Origin: Klebsiella pneumoniae
Lineage (GTDB): Bacteria > Pseudomonadota > Gammaproteobacteria > Burkholderiales > SG8-39
Direction of reading: 5' to 3'
DNA: 51,054 bases
Assembly: GCA_945906755.1 (NCBI GenBank)
Contig: CAMDRJ010000003.1
Location: 1 to 51,054 of the forward strand
Part shown: piece after piece, positions 43,283 to 51,054 of the stretch
Layout of the letters: every line of letters starts with the position of its first letter
How positions within the stretch are numbered: position 1 is the stretch's first letter
The notes under the pieces: generated by a model
Told to the model about the DNA's origin: nothing
What the model saw: only the letters and a program-made list of their open reading frames with translations
Databases searched by the model: none
Made by a program: the position numbers and the translations under genes

Positions 43283-44248
43283 TCACATCGCCGCCAACCC
43301 GAGTTCGGTGGCGATCTTGCTCCAGCGCGCGAAGTCTGCTCTAAGCAAGGCGCCGAGTGCCTCGGGCGCCGAGCTCTCCGGCTTCAGCGAGCGCAGCGCC
43401 AACTTCTCGCGCATATCGGGTCGTTTGAGCAACGCGTTGACTTCCTGGGCGAGGCGATTGATCCGCTCGCTTGGCATCTTGGCGGGGCCGAATAGTCCAA
43501 ACCACATTCCATCGAACGCGACTTCCGGCAAGCGGGATTCCGTCATAGTCGGCACGTCGGGAACATCCGCGTCGCGATTCGCACCAAACACCGCAAGCAT
43601 GCGCAAGCGCCCGTTCTTGGCGAGCTCGATTTGCGCGCCCAAGGGGTTGATGGCGACGTCGATGCGTCCTGCCATCAAGTCTTGCAGCGATTGCACCGGG
43701 CCTTTGTAGTTCACGCGTGTCATGGAAATGCTCGTGGCTTTCATGAGCATGCCGGCGAGCAGCGTGTCCACCGAACCGACGCTCGCATAATTCAGCTTGC
43801 CCGGGTTGGCGCGGGCGAAATCGATCAGATCACCAACCGATTTGACGGCAGACGTCGGGCTCACGGAGAGCGACATGCTCATGCGGCCGATCAGCGAAAT
43901 CGGCGCAAAGTCGCGGCGCGAATCGAACGTGACGTGCTTGTTGAGTAGCGGTGTCCCCACCATGGACGAGAACTCGAACAGGGCGATGGTATGTCCGTCA
44001 GCCGTGGCATCACGGACCGCATCCGCTGCAATCGCCATTTCCGCGCCCGGCTTGTTCTCCACCAACACCGGCTGGCCAAGCGATTCGCCGAGTCCTTGGG
44101 CGAAGATGCGAGCCAGTGCGTCGGCGGCACTCCCCGGGGGCACGCCAACTACCAGTCTTATCGGCTTCGCGGGGTACTGAGCCGATGCAGAGGTTGCGGC
44201 CAATGCTGCACATAGAATCAATACGAACCTCAGTGCGAACCTATTCAT
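43283..44248 (-). CDS. Orphan Bug/TctC-family periplasmic receptor
   Basis: A 321-residue receptor. ATG 44248 gives a signal peptide cleaved near ASA-QYPA, then IRLVVGVPPGSAADALARI, ENKPGAEM and DGHTIALF. It is divergent from the LysR gene across about 100 bp, so the regulator probably controls it. The remnant at 39685-39747 derives from a close relative. Confidence 0.9.
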   Translation of the reverse strand: MNRFALRFVLILCAALAATSASAQYPAKPIRLVVGVPPGSAADALARIFAQGLGESLGQPVLVENKPGAEMAIAADAVRDATADGHTIALFEFSSMVGTPLLNKHVTFDSRRDFAPISLIGRMSMSLSVSPTSAVKSVGDLIDFARANPGKLNYASVGSVDTLLAGMLMKATSISMTRVNYKGPVQSLQDLMAGRIDVAINPLGAQIELAKNGRLRMLAVFGANRDADVPDVPTMTESRLPEVAFDGMWFGLFGPAKMPSERINRLAQEVNALLKRPDMREKLALRSLKPESSAPEALGALLRADFARWSKIATELGLAAM

Positions 44249-44349
44249 CGTTTTTCTCCAGTGTTGACCGGGCTCGGAGCGTATCGCAGCGGGCATAACA
44301 TTCAATTAATATGTTCGACTACCCCATTCACTTTATTTGAAGGTCTCCT

Positions 44350-45282
44350 GTGCAACGCAGTGATCGGATCGGGCGCGGACTAAAGCTCAAGGATCTCCAT
44401 ACCTTTCGCGCTGTCGCGGAGCGGGGCAGCATGGCAAAGGCCGCCGCCGACCTGGCGTTGACGCCGCCCGCAATTTCCAAGGTGATCGGCGATATGGAGA
44501 AGCTCCTGGGTGTGAGCCTCCTCGATCGCACGCCACTGGGTGTCACCCCCACGCGGTACGGCGAGGCTTTGCTCAAAGGGTCCGTCAACCTGTTTGACGA
44601 TCTGCGGCAGACCGTCGAGCACATCGCATTTCTTGCCAACCCAACGGTCGGTGAGGTGCGAATCGGCACCATGGACACATCGCTCGGGAGCCTGCTGCCG
44701 GTGGTCATCGACCGGTTATCACGCCAACATCCCGCGTTGGTATTTCACGTCACGAGCACCAATAGTTACCGAGAGCTTGGCAGCGCGTTGCGTGCCCGCG
44801 CGATCGATATCGTCGTGAATCGGCTCGATTCGCAGCCCGAGGAAGAATTCGAGATGGAACCCCTTTTTGACGATCCATTGGTGGTTATTACCGGTCGCGA
44901 TAATCCACGTTTTCGGGGTCGCAGCGTAAGACTCGCGCAACTACTGGATGAGGCCTGGTGCGTGCCGCACGAGACACACACGATTGGCGCCATCATTCGG
45001 CAGGCGTTCCGAATAAACGGTCTGGAGTATCCGAAGATTTCCGTCACTTGCGTCTCGATGCAAATGCAAACAGCGCTCGTGGAAACCGGGCGGTTCATTA
45101 CGGTGGTGCCGGCATCCTATCTGCGCTTTCGGTCAAACACGACTTCACTCAGGGTCCTGCCCGTCGATTTGCAGGTCAGCGTGCCGCCAATAGGCTTTGT
45201 TACCTTGAAGAATCGCGCGATCAGTCCGGTGACAGAGCTGTTCATCAAGACATTGCGGGCGGTGGCCAAGGAGAGGATGTGA
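44350..45282 (+). CDS. LysR-family transcriptional regulator
   Basis: A 310-residue regulator starting at GTG. The winged-helix domain covers residues about 12-70 (LKDLHTFRAVAERGSMAKAA, ALTPPAISKVIGDMEKLLGV), followed by a LysR substrate-binding domain. GAAGG lies just before the start. It is divergent from a Bug receptor gene and convergent with the molybdenum-hydroxylase operon, so it probably controls the receptor and perhaps the operon. Confidence 0.92.
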   Translation: MQRSDRIGRGLKLKDLHTFRAVAERGSMAKAAADLALTPPAISKVIGDMEKLLGVSLLDRTPLGVTPTRYGEALLKGSVNLFDDLRQTVEHIAFLANPTVGEVRIGTMDTSLGSLLPVVIDRLSRQHPALVFHVTSTNSYRELGSALRARAIDIVVNRLDSQPEEEFEMEPLFDDPLVVITGRDNPRFRGRSVRLAQLLDEAWCVPHETHTIGAIIRQAFRINGLEYPKISVTCVSMQMQTALVETGRFITVVPASYLRFRSNTTSLRVLPVDLQVSVPPIGFVTLKNRAISPVTELFIKTLRAVAKERM

Positions 45283-45294
45283 GTAACCAAATGC

Positions 45295-45783
45295 CTACCC
45301 GCCCCGCATCTCCGCCGCCGCCGACAACACCGCATCGATGATGAACTGATAGCCGGTACAGCGGCAGATATTGCCGTTCAGCCACTCCCGCACTTCGTGC
45401 TCGGTGGGATTCCTATTTTCTTCCAGCAATGCCACGGCCGCGACGAGAAATCCCGGCGTACAAAAGCCGCATTGCAACGCGTGGTGACGCTTGAAGGCAG
45501 CCTGTACCGGATGGAGGACTGCGCCTTTTGCAAGACCCTCGACGGTACGAATTGCCGCACCGTTTGCTTGCGCGGCCAGCGTTAGACATGAGCGTGCCAG
45601 TGAGCCGTCAATCGTGACGGTGCAAGCGCCGCATGCGCCATGCTCGCAGCCAAGATGCGTGCCGGTCAAACCGGCGTCTTCACGGATGAAATCGGCAAGC
45701 GTTCGGCGAGCTTCGATGTTGCCTGAATACTCGCGGCCGTTGATCGAGAGTTCGATAGCAATGCGTTGGGCGGGTGCTGGCAT
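45295..45783 (-). CDS. Molybdenum hydroxylase small subunit, two [2Fe-2S] clusters (CoxS-like)
   Basis: A 162-residue iron-sulfur subunit. The plant-ferredoxin-type cluster ligands are in HLGCEHGACGACTV with a fourth Cys in LARSCLTL. The helical domain has CGFCTPGFL and ICRCTGYQ for the second cluster. It passes electrons from the molybdenum centre to FAD. Last gene of the hydrolase-L-M-S operon, 2 bp after the M subunit. Confidence 0.92.
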   Translation of the reverse strand: MPAPAQRIAIELSINGREYSGNIEARRTLADFIREDAGLTGTHLGCEHGACGACTVTIDGSLARSCLTLAAQANGAAIRTVEGLAKGAVLHPVQAAFKRHHALQCGFCTPGFLVAAVALLEENRNPTEHEVREWLNGNICRCTGYQFIIDAVLSAAAEMRGG

Positions 45784-45785
45784 GT

Positions 45786-46646
45786 TTAACTCGGTTGCAT
45801 CGCGCGGGTGAGCGCAGTGTCGAGCGCACGTTGCACCAGCACCGCTGCGATGGAGCGGCGATATGCGGCGCTCGCGTGTAGATCGGTGCGCGCGTCAATC
45901 GATTGCGCGACGTGCTGTCCGAACGCTTCCAGGGTTGTCGCGTTGATGGGTGCGCCCGCCGCAAATTTGGATAAAGAGAATCTCACCGGCGTATCACCCA
46001 CGCCACCAAGCGCTACCGCGCCTTCGGTTTCGTCGCGATGAATGCGGGCGGCGACCGACACCACTGCGAAATCACCGCTTCGCCTGGCCATCTCGCAAAA
46101 CGCAAACCCAGTTGCGGACGCGGGTGCCGGAAATTGCACGGCCGTGACCAACTCGTCTGCCTGTGCCGATGTGACCATCGCACTTGCAAAGAATTCGGCG
46201 GCGCGCACCCTTCGCTCGCCGGCTTGCGAAAGCAGCAACAACTCGGCGTCCAGCAACAGCGCGCAGACCGGCAATTCCGCGGCTGGATCAGCATGGCAGA
46301 GCGATCCGACGACCGTGCCGCGACTGCGTGTGGCGATATGACCGATATGCGAGATCGCTTCAGTGAGCAAGCTAGAGAACGATCGGATCAGCGGCGAACG
46401 CTCGGCCACGCGCTGTCGGACCATCGCGCCGATGCGCAGCCTGCCGTCAGCCTGTTCGATGCGATCAAGATCCTTGATGCGCGCGATATCGATCAGCACC
46501 TTGGGGCGCAGCATGCGCAGATTGAGCAACGGCATCAGGCTCTGTCCGCCCGCGATGATCTTCGCCTCAACCCCATACTCACGCAACAGCGCGGTGCATT
46601 CCTCGATGGTTTGCGGCGCCACGTAAGAAAAAACGGGCGGCTTCAT
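45786..46646 (-). CDS. Molybdenum hydroxylase medium subunit, FAD-binding (CoxM-like)
   Basis: A 286-residue flavoprotein subunit. FAD-binding motifs are IAGGQSLMPLLNLRM (about residues 31-45) and TRSRGTVVGSLCHADPAAEL. The C-terminal CO-dehydrogenase flavoprotein domain follows (ALGGVGDTPVRFSL). It starts within the last codons of the large subunit gene (ATGA). Confidence 0.92.
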   Translation of the reverse strand: MKPPVFSYVAPQTIEECTALLREYGVEAKIIAGGQSLMPLLNLRMLRPKVLIDIARIKDLDRIEQADGRLRIGAMVRQRVAERSPLIRSFSSLLTEAISHIGHIATRSRGTVVGSLCHADPAAELPVCALLLDAELLLLSQAGERRVRAAEFFASAMVTSAQADELVTAVQFPAPASATGFAFCEMARRSGDFAVVSVAARIHRDETEGAVALGGVGDTPVRFSLSKFAAGAPINATTLEAFGQHVAQSIDARTDLHASAAYRRSIAAVLVQRALDTALTRAMQPS

Positions 46647-48976
46647 GTAGCGCGCTCCCTGCTCCGGGCCTTCGCCAGCACCGCGAATAAATCGCTTTCG
46701 CTGAACGGCACAAAGTCGAGCTGCACACCGAAGGGTCGCAAAGCATCTTCGATGGCACCGGAGAGCACTGCCGGCACCGGAATCGTGCCGCCTTGTCCCG
46801 CGCCCTTCATGCCAAGCGGGTTCAGCGGACTCGGCGTCGGTACATAGTCGATTTCCGCGCGCGGCATATCCAGCGTCGTGGCCATCAGATAGTCCATGAA
46901 GGTCCCGGTGAGAATCTGACCGTCGCCGTCATAGACCACTCGCTCGAAAAACGTATTGCCAATGCCAAGTGCAATGCCGCCGAGCACCTGGCCATCGCAG
47001 ATCAACGGATTAATCATCGTGCCGAAATCCTCGACGGCGATGTACTTTAGGATCTTGGTGGTGCAAAGCTTGAGGTCCACTTCAACGACTGCAACATGAC
47101 AACCGGTTGCAAAGGTATTGGTCGGCGGGCAAAAACTCGCCACGGTGCTCATCCCCGGCCCCAAATCACGATATGGCAGCGGAGCGCCCGATTTGCCAAG
47201 CGAGACTTCCACAATCTCTTTCAAGGTCACCGCGCGCGAAAGATTGGGTGCGACCTTGATGGTGCCGTCTTCCAGCGCGAGATCGGCCGGCGCGGCTTCC
47301 AGCAGATGACTGGCGATCAGCAGCGCGCGCTCCTTCAATTCTCGCGCTGCGAGCAGTACCGCCGATCCGGTGACGATGCCCGCGCGACTCGCGAACGTGC
47401 CGATGCTGTAGCGCACGCTGTCGGTATTGCCAGCCAGCACGCGCACTTTCTCGAACGGAATCGTGAATACATCGGCGACGATCTGCGCGAATGCGGTGCG
47501 CTGCCCCTGCCCTTGCGATGGCGTGCCCATGCGCACGGTAATCGATCCATCCAGTTCGACCGACATCGCCACTTCTTCGAACGGCCCAAGCCCGGTGTCC
47601 TCGACGCAGCAGGCCATGCCGATACCGATGTAGCGGCCTTGGGTGCGGGCTTGATCGCGCTCAGCCTTGAAGGCGTCGTAGCCGACCCCTTGCAGCGCGC
47701 GTTGCATTAGCGCGGGCACATCGCCGCTATCGTATTTGCGCTTGGTACCGTCACGGGACACGAATCCCAATTCGTACGGATACTCCTCGGCGCGGATGAG
47801 ATTGCGCCGCCGTAAATCCGCTGGGTCTAATCCAAGCTTCTGCCCCACCGCATCCAATAGGCGTTCACAGACATAAGCTGCCTGCGGGCGACCCGCGCCA
47901 CGCACTGGAGCGGTTGGCACCGTATTGGTATAAACAACATTCGCGACGACATCAAAGTTCGGCACGCGATAGGGGCCGGGGATATTGACTACCGTGAGCA
48001 GTGGCACCACCGGCCCCCATGGCGTATAGGCGCCCGTATCGTTCAGAAAACTGCCACGAATGCCGAGAATCACGCCCTCGGCCGTGGTCGCCATCTCAAG
48101 GTCGTGAATCTGCAATCGCTCGTGATAGGAGGCGATCAGATGCTCGCGTCGATCCTCGATCCATTTGATCGGGCAGCCGAGCTTCTGTGCGATCACCGGA
48201 ATCAGCAAGTCCTCGGTGTAGGTAAGGCCCTTGTAGCCAAAGCCGCCGCCAACATCCGGAGAAAGCACTTGCACGCTTCGCTCGCGTAGCCCCAGCGCCT
48301 CGGCAATGGCGGCGCGATGCACGTACGGCACTTGCGAGACATTCCACACTTGCATGCGTTCTTCGTGTGGATCCCAATTGGCGATGATCCCGCGGGTTTC
48401 CATCGCCTGTCCCGCACCCCGTTGTATTTGCAGACGGCGGCGCACGATGCATGCCGCCTCCGCAAATGCTTTGTCCGCATTACCCGTGGTGATCGGAATC
48501 CTTGCCGCAACGTTTGAGGCGAGATGCTGATGTACTTTGTCAGACGCGCTCGCGAACGCGCGTTCGAGATCGATGATTGCAGGCTGCGTGTCGTACTCGA
48601 TCTCCACCAATTCGGCCGCGTCTTCGGCAATGTAACGACTCTCGGCTACGATCGCTACCACCGGCTCGCCCACATAGCGCACTTGCCCATCGGCAAGCAC
48701 CGGCGAGCTCGTCGGATATTGCAGGGTCGGGCTCGGATGGCAATCGGGCAGGAACCTCGCTGTAGCAGGCAGATCGGCCGCGGTGAACACCGCATGCACA
48801 CCCGGCGCCGTGGCAGCGGCCCGCACATCGACCTTGATTTTCGCGCGGGCCGCTGCGCTTCGCACGATCGCGACATGCAGCATGCCGGGCAAGCGAATAT
48901 CGTCGATGAACCGCCCGCGGCCGACGATCAGATTGTCGTCTTCCGATCGAACCTGCCGCGTCCCAAACAACCCCAT
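46643..48976 (-). CDS. Molybdenum hydroxylase large subunit (CoxL-like), Gln at the catalytic Glu position
   Basis: A 777-residue molybdopterin cytosine dinucleotide-binding subunit of the xanthine oxidase family. It has the N-terminal a/b hammerhead domain (HAVFTAADLPATARFL) and cofactor loops including GGGFGYKG, PVRGAGRPQAAY and GTPSQGQGQRTAFAQIV. The CO-dehydrogenase-specific Cys-Ser loop is absent, so this is a form II hydroxylase for an organic substrate. In the C-terminal GxxG-E-GG motif the base Glu is replaced by Gln728 (GMKGAGQGGTIP). Substrate unknown; N-heteroaromatic or aldehyde substrates are usual. It follows the hydrolase gene by 8 bp. Confidence 0.9.
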   Translation of the reverse strand: MGLFGTRQVRSEDDNLIVGRGRFIDDIRLPGMLHVAIVRSAAARAKIKVDVRAAATAPGVHAVFTAADLPATARFLPDCHPSPTLQYPTSSPVLADGQVRYVGEPVVAIVAESRYIAEDAAELVEIEYDTQPAIIDLERAFASASDKVHQHLASNVAARIPITTGNADKAFAEAACIVRRRLQIQRGAGQAMETRGIIANWDPHEERMQVWNVSQVPYVHRAAIAEALGLRERSVQVLSPDVGGGFGYKGLTYTEDLLIPVIAQKLGCPIKWIEDRREHLIASYHERLQIHDLEMATTAEGVILGIRGSFLNDTGAYTPWGPVVPLLTVVNIPGPYRVPNFDVVANVVYTNTVPTAPVRGAGRPQAAYVCERLLDAVGQKLGLDPADLRRRNLIRAEEYPYELGFVSRDGTKRKYDSGDVPALMQRALQGVGYDAFKAERDQARTQGRYIGIGMACCVEDTGLGPFEEVAMSVELDGSITVRMGTPSQGQGQRTAFAQIVADVFTIPFEKVRVLAGNTDSVRYSIGTFASRAGIVTGSAVLLAARELKERALLIASHLLEAAPADLALEDGTIKVAPNLSRAVTLKEIVEVSLGKSGAPLPYRDLGPGMSTVASFCPPTNTFATGCHVAVVEVDLKLCTTKILKYIAVEDFGTMINPLICDGQVLGGIALGIGNTFFERVVYDGDGQILTGTFMDYLMATTLDMPRAEIDYVPTPSPLNPLGMKGAGQGGTIPVPAVLSGAIEDALRPFGVQLDFVPFSESDLFAVLAKARSRERAT

Positions 48977-48984
48977 ATGGTTGC

Positions 48985-49818
48985 TCAGCGTCCGATCGTT
49001 CGAATGAAGTCGAGCACGATTTTCACCACTTCCTGCGGCTTCTCGATGAACGGGATGTGTCCGCCGTCTGGCATCACAGTGAGTTTGGCACCGGGTATGC
49101 CCTGGGCGATTTTTTGACTCAAAGCGAGCGGGATGAGCTGATCGTTGCCCGAGCCGATGACAAGGGTCGGCGCCTTGATGTTAGGCAGGCGCGCAGTGAA
49201 CTTGGCCTCGCCTTTCTGCTCGGGCAGGCTGCGACCCCATGCGAGCACTGATTTCACGAACGCAAGATAAAGCTCCGGCGAATTGCGTTTGATGATTTCC
49301 TGATTGGCACGCATCTGCGCAAAGCCCGCATCTGAATTGACGAACTCGCGCGTCATGGTCCAAAGGCCCATGTAGTCGGCGACATCCTGATTCATGCCCA
49401 TGCGTTCGATCAATCGCATGCGCAGGCCGAAATTCAATTCCGCGGCGCGATCGAGTTCACTGAAGCCGCCAACGATGATGAGGCTCTTCACCAGGGCCGG
49501 TGCGCGCTCGGCGAGCGCAAGCGCCATCGCACCGCCAAGCGACGACCCCAAGATATTCATCGGGCCGCAGCCAAGGGCCGGAATCACTTCAGCAAAATCC
49601 GCGGCCCATGCTTCCACCGTGTAGGGCGGCGGCGACTTGGTGGATTCCCCAATGCCGCGCGGATCGATCGCATAAACCTTCATGTGTTTCGACAGCTCGG
49701 GTATGCCAAGCCGATAGTAGTTGCGATCGAGCCCAAGCCCTGGGATCAAGAGCAGCGGCTCGCCCTGGCCGGACACGCCGTAGTGGATCTCGGCATTGCG
49801 CAGTGAAACGGATGGCAT
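48985..49818 (-). CDS. Alpha/beta hydrolase
   Basis: A 277-residue alpha/beta-fold hydrolase. It has an oxyanion HG-type stretch (LLLIPGLGLDRNYY), the nucleophile elbow GSSLGG (Ser near residue 93), an acid residue in LVIGSGNDQLIPL and the final His in DGGHIPFIEKP. It leads the operon with the three molybdenum-hydroxylase subunits. It may cleave the enol-lactone, ester or N-formyl product made later in that pathway; NicD is one family precedent. Confidence 0.88.
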   Translation of the reverse strand: MPSVSLRNAEIHYGVSGQGEPLLLIPGLGLDRNYYRLGIPELSKHMKVYAIDPRGIGESTKSPPPYTVEAWAADFAEVIPALGCGPMNILGSSLGGAMALALAERAPALVKSLIIVGGFSELDRAAELNFGLRMRLIERMGMNQDVADYMGLWTMTREFVNSDAGFAQMRANQEIIKRNSPELYLAFVKSVLAWGRSLPEQKGEAKFTARLPNIKAPTLVIGSGNDQLIPLALSQKIAQGIPGAKLTVMPDGGHIPFIEKPQEVVKIVLDFIRTIGR

Positions 49819-49872
49819 TGCTTTCCTCCTCGTCAGTCAACTTTCGCGCCCTTCAACAAGCTAAGGGCAGAC

Positions 49873-50025
49873 TTAGACCCGGTTGGCCGGGCTAATGATA
49901 GGTACGAGATCTTTGACACCGAGGCCGCGTTGTTCCATCGGAAATTTGATTGCTTCCTTGGCGTCTGCCGCGGAAGGGTTGTGCGACCAATATGTCTTCA
50001 GGGTGGGAAGGGCAATCACGCGCAT
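49873..50025 (-). pseudogene. HigB-HigA toxin-antitoxin remnant fused by deletion
   Basis: Fifty codons join two different proteins in frame. The first half, MRVIALPTLKTYWSHNPSA, is the N-terminus of a HigB-type toxin. The second half, AIKFPMEQRGLGVKDL then VPIISPANRV, is the middle of a HigA-type HTH antitoxin. The toxin core and the antitoxin N-terminal and HTH-terminal parts are lost. A deletion between the two neighbouring genes explains this. Confidence 0.75.
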
Positions 50026-50064
50026 GGATGGACGATAGTCCCAATAAAGGGGATTCACGCAAGC

Positions 50065-50481
50065 TCACGGCACGACTTGTACGCGGCGGCGCCGGGCCGC
50101 CGCGCGCAATGGCCCATCCTTGCATGCGAGCGGCAGTTTCAATCGCAGGGCCAATTCGAGGTAGGCCGCGTCGTAGACGCTCAACGCCAGTTCGCTGCCC
50201 AGCTGCGATAATTTTGTGAATGCCAGCACCGACATTTCATGGTCTAAGGTAAAGGCGAGGGCGCGTAGCGCTATTAGCGCTGTTGTGCGCTCTTCGGCAG
50301 TCAGTTTCTTTCGGCGTTCGAGAACCAACAGCACATTGGCCATCTCGAGTGGCCACAATGCGGGCACGACTACCTTCGTGCCCTGACCGATCTGGATGAG
50401 CAGCGCATCGGTCTGCGTCGTGGCCTGAGCTGGATGTACCCACGCGGTCGCGACGGAGGCATCCACCACGAGTCGATCCAT
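50065..50481 (-). CDS. PIN-domain toxin
   Basis: A 138-residue PIN protein: LVVDASVATAWVHPAQATT with the first Asp, WPLEMANVLLVLERR with Glu, and LSVYDAAYLELALRLKLPL with the third Asp, ending CKDGPLRAAARRR. ATG 50481 overlaps the stop of the Phd antitoxin (TGATG). Apparently intact. Confidence 0.88.
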   Translation of the reverse strand: MDRLVVDASVATAWVHPAQATTQTDALLIQIGQGTKVVVPALWPLEMANVLLVLERRKKLTAEERTTALIALRALAFTLDHEMSVLAFTKLSQLGSELALSVYDAAYLELALRLKLPLACKDGPLRAAARRRRVQVVP

Positions 50482-50744
50482 CAGGGACGCCCCTCCTCGA
50501 TTGCCGACCGGACCTCCGCATCGGAGAGCTTGGTACGCCCCTTTGACCGCGCGCGGATCTGTTGACGCAGCTGCTCGAGCGCCCGTACCGCCTGCTCGAC
50601 CTGCTCGCGGTTTCGCGGACCTTCTTGGACAATACGAGCAACCGGTTTGTCGTGACGGGTGATGACAATTTCCTCGCCGCGGCTGACGCGTTCGAGAAGC
50701 TCGCCGAACCGGGTCTTGGCTTCGAAGGCGGTGACGATGCCCAT
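50481..50744 (-). CDS. Phd-type antitoxin
   Basis: An 87-residue antitoxin. VTAFEAKTRFGELLERVSRG and IVITRHDKPVARIV are the classic Phd/YefM N-terminus; the C-terminal helix (EQAVRALEQLRQQIRARSKG) binds the toxin. GAGGA precedes ATG 50744 on the minus strand. It is the first gene of the pair. Confidence 0.88.
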   Translation of the reverse strand: MGIVTAFEAKTRFGELLERVSRGEEIVITRHDKPVARIVQEGPRNREQVEQAVRALEQLRQQIRARSKGRTKLSDAEVRSAIEEGRP

Positions 50745-50917
50745 ACTGCAATCCTCATGGATTAACCAGTCATTAGCTAGTTTATGTCGCCTACTCCATT
50801 ATTGCAATGAGATATCGGAGATCGTGTGCAACCCGCCTGCGGAATGGAAGCGGGTGAGGTACCAGGTTGACGTACGCGACGCAGCCCGCGGGTTCAAGAC
50901 GTCGACGGTCTAATAAG

Positions 50918-51054
50918 TAGGGAGTTCCCCCGGCTCTGCCGGGGAGGCAGCAGAAGTTTGACGAATCCGGGAGTCCACCCGGCGAAACTATCGATCGTGA
51001 GCCGCCAAGCACACGAAAGGAGAATCGCGGATGGACGAGTACGAGAGCCTAAAT
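50918..51054 (+). mobile_element. Left end of an IS200/IS605-like element
   Basis: A hairpin with arms CCCCGGC/GCCGGGG and TCT loop (50928-50934 with 50938-50944) is followed by a second stem CCGGG/CCCGG (50967-50984) and then a transposase start. The first hairpin matches the one at the left window edge. Left-end hairpin plus a leader stem-loop before tnpA is the IS200 layout. The exact left tip is not determined. Confidence 0.75.
51031..51054 (+). CDS. tnpA: IS200/IS605-family transposase TnpA, start (partial)
   Basis: The window ends eight codons into a gene reading MDEYESLN, the N-terminus of a common group of IS200-like Y1 transposases that continue with a His-Thr-x-Trp stretch. AAAGGAG lies 9 bases before the ATG. 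Catalytic residues are outside the window. Confidence 0.75.

Noticed and set aside
44249..44349. Specific LysR binding site between the Bug and LysR genes
   Set aside because: AT-rich T-N11-A-like stretches occur, but I could not single out one convincing box.

Overview
The window looks like a chromosomal accessory region of a high-GC betaproteobacterium, most likely Burkholderiales. The main clue is the number of orphan periplasmic 'Bug'/TctC solute receptors (four complete genes plus a remnant), alongside Liv-type ABC uptake genes, a TctABC transporter and many small catabolic operons. I saw no rRNA, tRNA or CRISPR array. The organism call is inference from gene content only.

Both ends of the window lie inside IS200/IS605-type elements in the same orientation. 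Bases 1-38 encode the C-terminus of a TnpA, followed by hairpins typical of the right end. Bases 51031-51054 begin another TnpA behind a left-end hairpin with almost the same arms. The 51 kb is therefore bracketed by two direct IS copies.

Layout: 0.3-6.9 kb holds a branched-chain amino-acid-type ABC transporter (receptor, LivH, LivM, LivG, LivF), a polysaccharide-deacetylase-fold hydrolase and a SLAC1/TehA-type channel. 6.9-10.4 kb holds a CoA-transferase pair, a lipoprotein methyltransferase and a C-terminally truncated acetoacetyl-CoA synthetase. 10.4-13.5 kb holds a small IS4-like MITE, two toxin-antitoxin loci (one broken) and an enolase-superfamily enzyme. 13.8-20.7 kb is a long operon: M24/creatinase-fold protein, octopine/nopaline dehydrogenase-like enzyme, luciferase-like oxidoreductase, TctC, TctB, TctA and a cupin. 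20.7-24.5 kb has an EamA exporter and a three-gene operon (gentisate dioxygenase-like, isochorismatase-like, PhzF-like). 24.6-30.5 kb has an SDR, a TPP enzyme broken by one amber codon, a D-amino-acid dehydrogenase-like oxidase, a two-domain VOC protein and a Bug receptor.

30.5-43.2 kb is a mosaic of toxin-antitoxin systems and remnants around an ABC receptor, a luciferase/outer-membrane-barrel chimera, an arylsulfatase, a Bug receptor, HflX, and a PuuE-like/6-hydroxynicotinate-monooxygenase-like pair. 43.3-49.8 kb has a Bug receptor divergent from a LysR regulator, then an operon for an alpha/beta hydrolase and a three-subunit molybdenum hydroxylase. A fused HigB-HigA remnant and an intact Phd-PIN pair close the region before the right IS.

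The genes point to scavenging and oxidation of small organic acids and N-containing compounds: uptake (Liv, Tct, Bug), hydroxylation (CoxLMS-like, NicC-like), ring cleavage (cupin and VOC dioxygenases), hydrolysis (alpha/beta hydrolase, isochorismatase, deacetylases) and CoA activation. The many truncations, fusions and toxin-antitoxin remnants suggest repeated insertion and deletion. The most unusual items are the luciferase-barrel fusion, the IS4-like MITE with an 11-bp target duplication, the amber-interrupted TPP enzyme, the molybdenum hydroxylase with Gln in place of the usual catalytic Glu, and about ten toxin-antitoxin loci or relics in 51 kb.
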